Source: Maribacter sp. (GTDB lineage Bacteria > Bacteroidota > Bacteroidia > Flavobacteriales > Flavobacteriaceae). Taken from it: a DNA stretch of 54,732 nucleotides. Position numbers and translations under genes: made by a program. Positions 24,473 through 33,601 of this stretch are shown here, in pieces (the first letter of the stretch is position 1; each line of letters starts with the position of its first letter). Location of the stretch: positions 1 to 54,732 of the forward strand of contig JARFRH010000258.1 in NCBI GenBank assembly GCA_029287355.1. Reading direction: 5' to 3'. Under the pieces are notes generated by a model. The model was not told the DNA's origin, searched no databases, and worked only from the letters and a program-made list of their open reading frames with translations.

Positions 24473-25914
24473 TGGCCAAACAAAAAATCACACGAGTTGC
24501 ACAATTAAAGTCCGCATCGGATTTTATAGATCACCTAGCAGCCATAGAAACAGATATCCCATTCAAAGAACATTTAAGCCCCCCAGGGCAATCTAGTTTA
24601 GGGCGGCCTTTTCAACTAAAATCGGGCCAAACTATAGGCAATCGCTTTTGTATTCTTCCTATGGAGGGCTGGGATGGAACCACAGATGGTCTTCCTACGG
24701 AACATACTAAAAGAAGGTGGCATAATTTTGCCATTAGTGGCGCTAAATTATTATGGGGTTGTGAGGCGGTTGCAGTATGTCCGGAAGGCAGGGCCAATCC
24801 GAATCAACTTATGATAAATGAACAAAATCTCCAGGCTTTTAAGGAGCTGTATGATGATTTGGTTTCCGATCATGGAAAGAAGTTCGGATTGACTTCCGAT
24901 TTATCAATAGGGCTGCAATTGACGCATTCGGGAAGATTCGCAATACCGGATAGTGACCGGGTTCGAAAACCAAAAACCTTATATCGGCACTCCATTCTTG
25001 ACAAAAAATTTAAGCTTCCGGAAGATCATAGGCTGATGACCGATGCTGAAATCGACCAGGTAGTTGATGATTTCGTGAAAGCAGCAAGCCTTGCAAAAGA
25101 AGCAGGGTTCCAGTTCGTAGATATTAAGCATTGCCATGGCTATTTGGGGCACGAATTTCTTAGTGCCAAGGCAAGAGGGGGCAAGTATGGCGGTTCTCTA
25201 AAGAATAGAATGCATTTTCTGACTTCTATTGTTGAAGGTATTCGAGCTACGAGTACTATTCCTGTAGCCGTGCGATTGAGTGCCTTTGATTTCGTTCCCT
25301 ATAAGAAAAATGAATTCAATATAGGAATACCCGAACAAGTAGATCACTCGTATGAAGAAGCTTTTGGGGGAGACACTCAAGGAACGGGAATAGATCTCAC
25401 CGAGGTCTTCGAAATGCTCGGTTATTTTGAGGAATTAGGCATTGAAATGGTCTGTATCACGGCAGGAAGCCCATATTATGTGCCGCATATTCAACGTCCT
25501 GCTATCTTTCCTCCCTCTGACGGATATCTGCCTCCTGAAGACCCCCTTGTCGGTGTTGCCAGACAGATACGAATTACACGTGAAATCAAACAAAAATTTC
25601 CTAACCTGACAATCGTAGGTTCTGCTTATTCGTACCTTCAAGAATGGCTGCCGAATGTGGCTGAAGCCGTCATAGATGAAACTAGGGCCGACTTTATTGG
25701 TTTGGGGCGAATGGTTTTGAGTTACCCCGAAATGCCCGAAGATATTTTAAAAGGGAATACCCTGGTACGCGGAAATATCTGCAGAACATTTTCCGATTGT
25801 ACAAGTGCCCCAAGAATCGGACTGATTTCAGGTTGTTTTCCACTAGACCCCTATTATAAAAAAATGCCGGAGGCTAAAAAGCTGAAGGAATTCAAGAAAA
25901 ATGCCCGCTTATGA
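24472..25914 (+). CDS. NADH:flavin oxidoreductase, Old Yellow Enzyme family
   Basis: This 480-residue TIM-barrel flavoprotein shows the OYE substrate-binding pair H220-C-H222-GY and LTHSGR (150-155). A C-terminal FMN-binding part reads ADFIGLGRMVL. It is longer than classical OYE, and its tail has three cysteines in CRTFSDC...SGC without the four-cysteine iron-sulfur motif. OYE proteins reduce activated double bonds with NAD(P)H. Coupled by a 1-bp overlap to GH88 and by 4 bp to the SDR, it may reduce an enone derived from unsaturated uronate. That link is inference; the family call is strong. Confidence 0.85.
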   Translation: MAKQKITRVAQLKSASDFIDHLAAIETDIPFKEHLSPPGQSSLGRPFQLKSGQTIGNRFCILPMEGWDGTTDGLPTEHTKRRWHNFAISGAKLLWGCEAVAVCPEGRANPNQLMINEQNLQAFKELYDDLVSDHGKKFGLTSDLSIGLQLTHSGRFAIPDSDRVRKPKTLYRHSILDKKFKLPEDHRLMTDAEIDQVVDDFVKAASLAKEAGFQFVDIKHCHGYLGHEFLSAKARGGKYGGSLKNRMHFLTSIVEGIRATSTIPVAVRLSAFDFVPYKKNEFNIGIPEQVDHSYEEAFGGDTQGTGIDLTEVFEMLGYFEELGIEMVCITAGSPYYVPHIQRPAIFPPSDGYLPPEDPLVGVARQIRITREIKQKFPNLTIVGSAYSYLQEWLPNVAEAVIDETRADFIGLGRMVLSYPEMPEDILKGNTLVRGNICRTFSDCTSAPRIGLISGCFPLDPYYKKMPEAKKLKEFKKNARL

Positions 25915-26681
25915 AGAAGATCGTATTGATAACAGGAGGGTCTCGTGGAATAGGTTTCGGTATCGCGAAAGAGCTCGCAAAATCAGGGTGCAATCTGGCC
26001 ATCAACGGCATGCGAAAAGAAGCACAAGTGACGGAAATACTTCATGAACTCAAAAACCTAGGAGCCGAGGTTATCTATTGCCAAGGAGACATCTCTTCAT
26101 CTTCAGATCGTGCTAAAATCATCCGAACTACATTGGACAAATTCAAAAAAATTCACGTACTCATTAATAATGCGGGGGTCGCTCCTGAAAAAAGGAACGA
26201 CCTTTTGGAGGCAACCGAAGAAAGTTTTGACCGAGTGATGAATACAAATCTTAGAGGCCCCTTTTTTCTGACCCAACAAATCGCAAACCACATGGTTGAC
26301 AGCAAACCGACCAATGACCCGATTCAGGCTTGTATCATCAACATATCCTCTGTAAGTGCTACAATGGCGTCTACCAAGAGAGGAGAATATTGTATTTCCA
26401 AATCGGGAATGGGTATGATGACGAAACTATTTGCAGTACGATTGGGGGAATACAATATTCCTGTTTATGAAGTAAGACCAGGCGTTATCGAAACGGACAT
26501 GACATCAGGCGTTCTTGAAAAATATCAAAAGCAGGTCACTGAAGGCCTTACTATCGAACCTCGACTGGGTATGCCCGAAGACGTAGGTAAAGTGGTTGCT
26601 GCTCTTGTCGAAAATCGTATACCCTATGCAACGGGGCAAGTCATAAATGTCGATGGCGGCTTATCCCTTCCTAGGTTTTAA
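25911..26681 (+). CDS. Short-chain dehydrogenase/reductase, FabG-like
   Basis: This 256-residue classical SDR has the cofactor motif GGSRGIG (9-15), NNAG at 86-89, and the catalytic triad S147, Y160 and K164. Annotation tools often call it 3-ketoacyl-ACP reductase, but the operon context (GH88, OYE, symporter) points to a sugar or keto-uronate reductase. It overlaps the OYE gene by 4 bp (ATGA). The substrate is not known. Confidence 0.85.
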   Translation: MKKIVLITGGSRGIGFGIAKELAKSGCNLAINGMRKEAQVTEILHELKNLGAEVIYCQGDISSSSDRAKIIRTTLDKFKKIHVLINNAGVAPEKRNDLLEATEESFDRVMNTNLRGPFFLTQQIANHMVDSKPTNDPIQACIINISSVSATMASTKRGEYCISKSGMGMMTKLFAVRLGEYNIPVYEVRPGVIETDMTSGVLEKYQKQVTEGLTIEPRLGMPEDVGKVVAALVENRIPYATGQVINVDGGLSLPRF

Positions 26682-26691
26682 ATCAAGCATT

Positions 26692-26910
26692 ATGAAAAAA
26701 CGCTCTACTTCCTTACGAATTTTAGATAGCCTTGCGATTCTATTGTGCATCGTCACCTTTAGTCCGCTCGTAATTCCGAAAAGTGAGGCAAGCCCTTATT
26801 TATTTGGCATACCCTACTCGATGTGGATGGGGTTTTTGGTGAGTGTACTTTTCATCGTTTTGGCCTATATGGTCTCCATTATAAATAAAGAAGAAAATCA
26901 TGCTGACTAA
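26692..26910 (+). CDS. DUF3311 small membrane protein
   Basis: This 72-residue protein starts at the ATG at 26692. Two hydrophobic segments surround GIPYSMWMGFLVSVLF, the DUF3311 pattern. Such proteins are often encoded just before an SSS-family symporter and probably serve as a small subunit. The 3' end overlaps the symporter gene by 11 bp, in line with that pairing. Confidence 0.8.
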   Translation: MKKRSTSLRILDSLAILLCIVTFSPLVIPKSEASPYLFGIPYSMWMGFLVSVLFIVLAYMVSIINKEENHAD

Positions 26911-28315
26911 ATTTATCATAGCAGGTGTGGTCTATCTGGCCATTTTGATTTTTTTGGTCCGAAGAACACGTGTCAAAGAAAAGACCACCTCGAATTATTT
27001 GTTGGGGGGAGGAAATATTGGTTTTGTCATTGGGTTGTTCACCACAGCGGCCACTTTATTCAGTGCATTTACCGTGGTAGGAATGCCCGATTTTTTCAGA
27101 ACACACGGAATCGGCGCATGGATTTTTCTAGCGGTTTCGGACGCAATGATGGTCTATGGACTAATTCGGGTTGGGGAAATATTGAGGAGAAAAGCCAGAA
27201 AACTTGATTTCAAGGGAATGTCGGGTTTGATGGCCACTACCTATAATAACAAGCTAGCAGGCTATGTGGCTTTTGGCGGGGCGGTTGTTTTCTTGATTCC
27301 TTATATAGCCGTGCAAATTAGTGGAATTTCAATTTTTTTGAATGCTGCTTTTCCTGATGCCGTTCCCGTTTGGGCATGGAGTACATTAATTGTGGCCATC
27401 ATGATTATTTATAGTGAGACGGGCGGATTACGTGCCATTATGTACAATGACACCCTCCAGGGAATACTTCTTTTTATTACGATATGGATAATCGGCTGGA
27501 ATTGTATCGACCACTTCGGAAGTATCGAATCGATGTTCGAAAAAGTGGCGGTCGCTAAAAATGAATTGTTATCCACCCCGGGACCAAAGGGACTTTTCAC
27601 GCCTCAGTTTTTTATTATTTCTGCCATTGCAATTATTTGTTTGCCCTTTACCCAACCTCAGATATCCACTCGAGTGGTGATTATGAAAAGTAGTTCGGCT
27701 TTGCGAAAAATGGCGATTGGCTTAGGTGTGGTCGCCATTCTGATCATACTTCCTACCATGTTCATGGGGATGTACGGCGCTGTATTATATCCTGAAGCAA
27801 CAACCCAAGAATTCATAGGCCAAGTTCTGCTCTACGACCAAGCTTCCGGTGTAGCCGCTCTCGGTTTGGTAGGTTTGATTGCTGCCGCAATATCGACCTC
27901 TGACTCCCAGATATTTGCCTTGGGCTCGGAGCTTCGTTCCCTGTTGCACATCGCTGATAAAAAGGCCATTTCGATAACCCGAATCTTCATATTGATCTTT
28001 GGGGTACTAGCCCTTGTTTTTTCAATTGTAAGTACGGAACACTTGGTACTATTGGCAAGAACGAGCTTCACTGGAACCGCTATGATGGCTCCAATGATTC
28101 TTGTCGGAATTTTAAGTTCGAGGAAACTTACCCGATTAATGCCTTTATCTACTTTGTTGGCTTTGGTAACTTTTATTTTGGCCAAAATAGGAATCGTCCC
28201 ATCAAAAATAGGAAGTCTCGAAATCGAAATTCTCTTATTCGCGTTTCTCGCACTTTCGGCCTTCGTAGAACTAATCGTATTCGACAAGAAGAATCAAGAT
28301 CAGAGCCGCCCCTAA
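26900..28315 (+). CDS. Sodium:solute symporter (SSS family)
   Basis: This 471-residue integral membrane protein has about thirteen transmembrane segments. SNYLLGGGNIGF and TTAATLFSAFTVVG near the N-terminus, SETGGLRAIMYNDTLQG, and the Na+-site-like SDSQIFALGSEL region identify the solute:sodium symporter family. It uses the Na+ gradient to import organic solutes. With DUF3311 it closes the GH88 operon and is the best candidate importer for the unsaturated saccharide or uronate handled there. Its stop lies 1 bp from the stop of the convergent PVC-type gene, with no room for a separate terminator. Confidence 0.92.
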   Translation: MLTKFIIAGVVYLAILIFLVRRTRVKEKTTSNYLLGGGNIGFVIGLFTTAATLFSAFTVVGMPDFFRTHGIGAWIFLAVSDAMMVYGLIRVGEILRRKARKLDFKGMSGLMATTYNNKLAGYVAFGGAVVFLIPYIAVQISGISIFLNAAFPDAVPVWAWSTLIVAIMIIYSETGGLRAIMYNDTLQGILLFITIWIIGWNCIDHFGSIESMFEKVAVAKNELLSTPGPKGLFTPQFFIISAIAIICLPFTQPQISTRVVIMKSSSALRKMAIGLGVVAILIILPTMFMGMYGAVLYPEATTQEFIGQVLLYDQASGVAALGLVGLIAAAISTSDSQIFALGSELRSLLHIADKKAISITRIFILIFGVLALVFSIVSTEHLVLLARTSFTGTAMMAPMILVGILSSRKLTRLMPLSTLLALVTFILAKIGIVPSKIGSLEIEILLFAFLALSAFVELIVFDKKNQDQSRP

Positions 28316-28316
28316 A

Positions 28317-31300
28317 TTATTTCATGGGGTGCGACTTCAATAATTCCGCAGGCGTATAGAACCCTTCTTTATCTTTTGTTGCCTCCCTTACCTCTTTGAC
28401 CTTATCAGGTGAAATCGGAGGGGCACTATTGCCATGCGCATTTCTCACAAAGGTCAAAACAGCTGCCACTTCCTCATCATTCAACATGCCACCGTAAGGC
28501 GTCATAGGCACTTGACCGGGATAGGTTTTCCCCATCAATTCAAGTGGTCCCATAAGGCCGTGTAAGGTTAATTTTATCAAGCGTTCTTCATTACCTGTTA
28601 CCCAAGGTGATTTGGCCAAAGGCGGAAATTGAGAGGCACTTAACCCTTTGCCATCTGGTTGATGACAGGTTATACAAAAGCCTTCTCGATTGTAAATTTC
28701 CTCACCCATGACAAAGAGTTTTTTTGCGGCCCCTTCCAAATCAGTTTCCGTACCACCTTCGGGATCTTGACCGACATTAACATCTTGAATATGGGCCAAG
28801 GCGGCCTCGAGTGGCTTTTCCATCCATTTGTCCAAGGGCATATCACCAGCTGCTTCCAAGATGGGCAACCCTTTCTCTTTGTCAAACCATGATGCCGCCA
28901 CAAGGGCCTCTAATCGTACTCTAGCATTTTCATCACGCGCAGCGGTCAGTAATAAATCCGCTTGGTTCTCGATTTGATGACCTGAATACCGCAATACTTT
29001 TACCGCAGCGGCACGTGCCCTAAAATCCTTAGCGTTCAATACTTGATTTAACAGATCGGCATCCAGTTTGTTCAATCCCCAGGTTACCCACAGTGCTTCG
29101 AGTACGTAATGTTCGTATTGTGGGTCATTCGTATCAAGATCAGCCACCCAAGGTTTGATTTTTTCCAATACTTCTTTAGCATCCCGTGCCCGCAGTTCCC
29201 TTTTCGTTCGATATCGGGTACGAAATTCAGGAAGTTTCAGGTTGTCCAAAAGTTCGTCTATACTGGCATCGGCTACTTTTGCCGGTATCACTAATGGCCT
29301 TGACGGATAGGTAATGCGATAAATTCTACCGTGAACATGATCACGCAAGGGATCTCGTGCGTTATGCTGCATATGGCCGACCAGTACATTGTGCCAATCG
29401 ACCACATATAAGGAGCCATCGGGTGCAAACTCCATATCCACAGGGCGAAAATTAGTATCGGTGGAAGTAACCAGATCTTGCCGATGCCTGCTCAGATAAC
29501 CAGAACTTTTGGGGTCATCGATTAGGGTATGTTGCTTGGTGCCCAAAAAGCCAATGGTATTATGGATGATCAAATCGCCCTGCACTTCATCTGGAAAATG
29601 CCTACTTGAAATAAACTCCAAACCTGAGGTCGGGCGTACTCTGTGCTCGTCTTGTATCAAATTCTCCGGTAAGGGATTCGCTTGGCCATAGCGCGATTTG
29701 ATTGTGCCCGGCATCATCCAAGTCATATCGGGGCCTGAAGTGTGGGCAAAGAAAGGTTGACCCCAATCGTCAAAAGCGATGCCCCACGGGTTGGGAATGG
29801 GCAGTTGAGCTGTTCGTTCCAAATGATGTCGTTGTGGACTATATCTATAAAACCCGCCATTCGTAGCGCGAACCGGCCCATAAGCCGTTTCAACATTCGT
29901 ATGTAAAAACACGCCTTCACCCATATAAATGGCCCCTGAAGGATCAGCTGCGAAAGCACCGGCGGTATGATGGGTGTCGTGGTCGTCGAAACCACTCAAT
30001 ATGATTTCCTTCTCATCCGCTTTGTCGTCACCATCGGTATCTTTTAATAAAACAAGATTGGTTCCCTGCGACACATATACACCCTCTGGGGCGAATTCAA
30101 AACCGATAGTCAAATTCAAATCATCGACGAAAGTGGTTTGCTTGTCCGCTTTGCCATCGTTATCCGTATCTTCAAGAATAATAAGTTTGTCTTCAGGCTT
30201 TTTATCACCCGGCTTGTAATGTGGGTATGATGGCATGACCCCAACCCAAAGTCTGCCTTTATTGTCAAATGACATTTGTACCGGGTTCGCCAAATCAGGA
30301 AACTCTTTTTCGGAAGCGAATAGGTCAATTTTATAGCCTTTGGCAACGGTAATTTCATCAAGTGCATCTTGACCGTATTTATACCCTTCTTCTACATTAC
30401 CCATTCCTGGGTCATAATTCGATTTTACCGGAGGCAGCGTTCTTGTTTTGGCATCTGCAGCAGCTAAATCAAAAGTTTTACCTCTGGCGGCTTCCCATAT
30501 CGCATTATCACGAATAGCGGTCATTTGATTTATTTTTTCCTTTTCAAACGGATAGTTATCCGGCCCGAAAGGGTCATAGCGGCGCCCCCAGGCATGAACA
30601 CCATTAGGAAGTTTTATTTCGTTGTGCCAAAACCAATTCTTTTCCATGACGGCATCATGAACAAGTTTTCTATTTGCTTCGGTCTTTACATCGACTTGCC
30701 CAAAAACAGCATCTGCCAACAAGGTGCCGAATTTTCGATAGCCCATATCATTGAGTTGAAATCCGTCGGCGGTAAGCTGTTTTTCCTGGGTATCAAACCA
30801 CTGCTTACTCAGTGTAAAGGCATCAACGAAAAGCACACTGTCGCTTACTGCAACTTGACGCATAGCTTCAGTGTACAGTTTTAAGTTCTTGTTTTCTTCT
30901 ACTCCGTTCGGCAGGTCCATTTTGGAAGAAAGGTCTTCGAACGCTATCGGTGAAATCAATGCGAGTTGGGGGGCATTTTTACCATCGTATTTTTGGCTTT
31001 TGGTATGTGCAATAAAAGCATGTAACTCCTCTTTGAAATGCTCCAAGCCTGCTTCGCCTTCAAAAGATTCATTATACCCAAAAAAAGCCAGCACAACATC
31101 AGCTTCCAAGTTGGTCAACCATTCGTCTTCTGTTGGAAAAAAACCAATGCTTCCCGACTTATTCCCCAACTGATTTTGATAAAATTTTTCTGCGCCGGGA
31201 AAAGCCCAAGGTTCCTTTCTAGAAGAGTGGGGTCGAAATCCAGGCGTATTGCCGGGGTCTGCCATATTTCTTATGAACAACATACTATCAGGATAGCGCA

Positions 31301-31490
31301 GGTGCATCTCCGTCTCGAAGTGCCCGAAATTCAACATCCGTGAGGCTAGATTATTTCCTATTAAAACAATATGGGAATTCTTTTGAAAGGATAATCCCTT
31401 AACCCCTTTGTCTCCACAACTTACCAGAAAAAATAATACGCCTATGACGATACTTAACCTAGTGGCATTTATTTTGATTTTGATTCCCAT
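28317..31490 (-). CDS. PVC-type haem-binding beta-propeller lipoprotein with degenerate SGNH domain
   Basis: This 1057-residue lipoprotein (signal ending FLVSC) has four parts. An N-terminal SGNH/GDSL-like domain spans about 35-265. A propeller with repeated ILEDTDNDGKAD and LLKDTDGDDKADE motifs spans about 370-760. HEAT-like helices span about 780-900. A C-terminal cytochrome c has CITCHQ and a Met ligand in VPMTPYG. In the SGNH part the catalytic Ser block reads GNNLA and the DxxH block reads DGFQLN, so both catalytic residues appear lost and this domain is probably binding-only. The last gene of a six-gene minus-strand operon, it may oxidise a sugar and feed electrons to the respiratory chain. 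Confidence 0.85.
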   Translation of the reverse strand: MGIKIKINATRLSIVIGVLFFLVSCGDKGVKGLSFQKNSHIVLIGNNLASRMLNFGHFETEMHLRYPDSMLFIRNMADPGNTPGFRPHSSRKEPWAFPGAEKFYQNQLGNKSGSIGFFPTEDEWLTNLEADVVLAFFGYNESFEGEAGLEHFKEELHAFIAHTKSQKYDGKNAPQLALISPIAFEDLSSKMDLPNGVEENKNLKLYTEAMRQVAVSDSVLFVDAFTLSKQWFDTQEKQLTADGFQLNDMGYRKFGTLLADAVFGQVDVKTEANRKLVHDAVMEKNWFWHNEIKLPNGVHAWGRRYDPFGPDNYPFEKEKINQMTAIRDNAIWEAARGKTFDLAAADAKTRTLPPVKSNYDPGMGNVEEGYKYGQDALDEITVAKGYKIDLFASEKEFPDLANPVQMSFDNKGRLWVGVMPSYPHYKPGDKKPEDKLIILEDTDNDGKADKQTTFVDDLNLTIGFEFAPEGVYVSQGTNLVLLKDTDGDDKADEKEIILSGFDDHDTHHTAGAFAADPSGAIYMGEGVFLHTNVETAYGPVRATNGGFYRYSPQRHHLERTAQLPIPNPWGIAFDDWGQPFFAHTSGPDMTWMMPGTIKSRYGQANPLPENLIQDEHRVRPTSGLEFISSRHFPDEVQGDLIIHNTIGFLGTKQHTLIDDPKSSGYLSRHRQDLVTSTDTNFRPVDMEFAPDGSLYVVDWHNVLVGHMQHNARDPLRDHVHGRIYRITYPSRPLVIPAKVADASIDELLDNLKLPEFRTRYRTKRELRARDAKEVLEKIKPWVADLDTNDPQYEHYVLEALWVTWGLNKLDADLLNQVLNAKDFRARAAAVKVLRYSGHQIENQADLLLTAARDENARVRLEALVAASWFDKEKGLPILEAAGDMPLDKWMEKPLEAALAHIQDVNVGQDPEGGTETDLEGAAKKLFVMGEEIYNREGFCITCHQPDGKGLSASQFPPLAKSPWVTGNEERLIKLTLHGLMGPLELMGKTYPGQVPMTPYGGMLNDEEVAAVLTFVRNAHGNSAPPISPDKVKEVREATKDKEGFYTPAELLKSHPMK

Positions 31491-31510
31491 ATATGCTATA
31501 TTAAAAGAAT

Positions 31511-32485
31511 TTAATTCATCATTTTCACATGCAAACCCTCCCTAACGGACGTTTCGCAGGCTTCGATTACGCGTTGGCAGGTAATCGCGTCTTGTAAACT
31601 TGAGAGGGGCTCTTCACTGTTTCGTACCACGCGATCGATAAAATGTGTTGCCGTATTTTTTATGGATTCAGGATAGTTCTGATAGGTCTGTGAATGCGCT
31701 CCATTTCTATCATTGATGACAAAGTCGCGATAGCTGTATCTAGTGCTTCCCTTGGTTCCGATAATTTTTATAATACAGGTCCACGGGTCACCCGCATGGT
31801 CGTCATTGGCAAAACTAGCACAAAGATGGCTTAAGGTGCCGTTTTGCATTTGAATATTCGCCATAGCAACATTCTCTTGTGGTGCTAGGGTATCATCCAC
31901 GGTATTCATAAAACAGGATACGGTTTTCGGTTCGCCCGCCAAATACAACATAGTATAACTATGATGTGTCAAAATCTGCCGAATCACCCCAGGATATCTC
32001 GCTCTAATCTCATCGGCATGGTGAATATTGTACATCATGTAAAACTGGGTAATGTCTCCCAGTTTGCCAGCTTCGATCATGGCCTTTGCACGTTCGATTC
32101 CTGGTTCATAAATGTAATTGTGTACGGGCATACATTTGATTCCAGCTTTTTGAACAGCGGCCAGCATCTTTTCCAATTCAGCGATACTCGAGGCTGCAGG
32201 TTTTTCAACCAGCACATGTTTGCCAGCTTCAGCGGCCTGAATTGTATATTCGCAATGTGTTTCCATATTCGTCAGCACGAATACGGCATCGATATTAGGG
32301 TCAGCTAATAATGCTTCGACAGTAGCATAGGTTTTACAACCAAACTGTTCGGCCTTTGCTTTTCCTTTTTCGGAGGTTCGATTCCATAGTCCAATTAGGG
32401 CAGCACCTGCCAAATCGTTAATGGCCTCTGCGTGCAGATTGGCGATATCGCCAGCTCCTATAAATCCGATTCCGATGGTGTTCAT
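31511..32485 (-). CDS. Gfo/Idh/MocA-family oxidoreductase
   Basis: This 324-residue cytoplasmic protein has the Rossmann motif GFIGAGDIANLHAEA near the N-terminus and EKP in VLVEKPAAS. A C-terminal alpha/beta domain follows. It uses NAD(P) to interconvert alcohol and keto groups on sugars, inositols or sugar acids. It overlaps the upstream epimerase gene by 4 bp and is followed 20 bp later by the PVC-type gene. It is one of two Gfo/Idh enzymes in this operon, which suggests two successive redox steps on a sugar ring. The substrate is unknown. Confidence 0.88.
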   Translation of the reverse strand: MNTIGIGFIGAGDIANLHAEAINDLAGAALIGLWNRTSEKGKAKAEQFGCKTYATVEALLADPNIDAVFVLTNMETHCEYTIQAAEAGKHVLVEKPAASSIAELEKMLAAVQKAGIKCMPVHNYIYEPGIERAKAMIEAGKLGDITQFYMMYNIHHADEIRARYPGVIRQILTHHSYTMLYLAGEPKTVSCFMNTVDDTLAPQENVAMANIQMQNGTLSHLCASFANDDHAGDPWTCIIKIIGTKGSTRYSYRDFVINDRNGAHSQTYQNYPESIKNTATHFIDRVVRNSEEPLSSLQDAITCQRVIEACETSVREGLHVKMMN

Positions 32486-33501
32486 GATGCCGGTTTTGAG
32501 TATTCAAGTGTTCCTTTCGCTGCCATTTTTTTAAACTCGATCAATGATTTTCGAATTCCTTCGGAAATAGCACTTAAAGGAAGGCTCGAAAAGGTACTTG
32601 CTATTTTTGTATGGTCCAAATCACAGATAAAAAGATTGGGTGGGGCATTATCGACTATGGATAAAGATACGAAATCACCCATACCCAATTCCTTGGCTTC
32701 GTATGCCGCCAGTTCCAAAAATGATTTTATGGGGATGGTCGCTCCTTGAATATTAAATGCGCCGAATCCTTCGAAAGGTTGTAGTGTTACCGCCGCGAAT
32801 TGGGCGCCTACATCCTCGACGAAATGATAATTTTCCCTACCCTGATAGGGCATTTCGAACGGCATTAATTCTCCTTTCACCGACCCCATCGCAATTGCTT
32901 TTAAAGCATTGGTCGGCGCTGAAGTTTTACCTTTGTCACGCCCTTTTCCATAGGTGGTATTTAAACGTAGGCAAACCGTAGGCACCTTGGTATTATCATG
33001 GAAAAAACGTGCCAAATGTTCACCCGCCAGTTTCCATATGCCGTAGTGATTGGGCGGTGCCAACGGAACATCTTCGGGAATGATTCCCTGAGCATACTTG
33101 GACCGCATTCCATAAACCGCAGCAGAGCTGGCAAATACGAAACGCTTTAAATTCTTAAGTTTTTCGGCCGCATCAAAAAGTGCCATCGTACCTCCGGTAT
33201 TGATTTCCATACCCCCAATATGATCGCGAGAACAATCGGGACTTTGGTAGGCACCTAAATGGATGATATGTGTCGGATCTACTTCCAACAGAACGCGATC
33301 AATTTCCGAATAGTTGGACACATCCAAGGTGATGAATTCAAGACGAGGGTCAAGGTCTTCCCCTAGCCATAATTTTAATGGATCGGTAGTATTGGAGCGT
33401 GTCGCAATGACTATTTTGCCAACCTCTTCGGATTGCAATAAGTTATATATAGTAACGGAACCTATACATCCCGTTCCGCCAGTGATAAATATTTTATGCA
33501 T
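32482..33501 (-). CDS. NAD-dependent epimerase/dehydratase (extended SDR)
   Basis: This 339-residue protein has the nucleotide-binding motif GGTGCIG (8-14), the catalytic Y153 and K157 in YGIWK, and a serine at 125-126 in FASSAAVYG. It belongs to the extended SDR group that includes UDP-sugar epimerases and uronate dehydrogenases. No nucleotide-sugar genes are nearby, so a catabolic sugar or uronate dehydrogenase is more likely than cell-wall synthesis. It starts 100 bp after the Zn-dehydrogenase gene and overlaps the next Gfo/Idh gene by 4 bp. Confidence 0.85.
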   Translation of the reverse strand: MHKIFITGGTGCIGSVTIYNLLQSEEVGKIVIATRSNTTDPLKLWLGEDLDPRLEFITLDVSNYSEIDRVLLEVDPTHIIHLGAYQSPDCSRDHIGGMEINTGGTMALFDAAEKLKNLKRFVFASSAAVYGMRSKYAQGIIPEDVPLAPPNHYGIWKLAGEHLARFFHDNTKVPTVCLRLNTTYGKGRDKGKTSAPTNALKAIAMGSVKGELMPFEMPYQGRENYHFVEDVGAQFAAVTLQPFEGFGAFNIQGATIPIKSFLELAAYEAKELGMGDFVSLSIVDNAPPNLFICDLDHTKIASTFSSLPLSAISEGIRKSLIEFKKMAAKGTLEYSKPAS

Positions 33502-33601
33502 TCTTTTATTTAGATTTTTATTTGGGGATATGAGATATGAGACGGTGTGCTATTGACGCAAAATGCATCGCACTCCTCCTATCTAAAATCGCATGTTTAC
33601 T

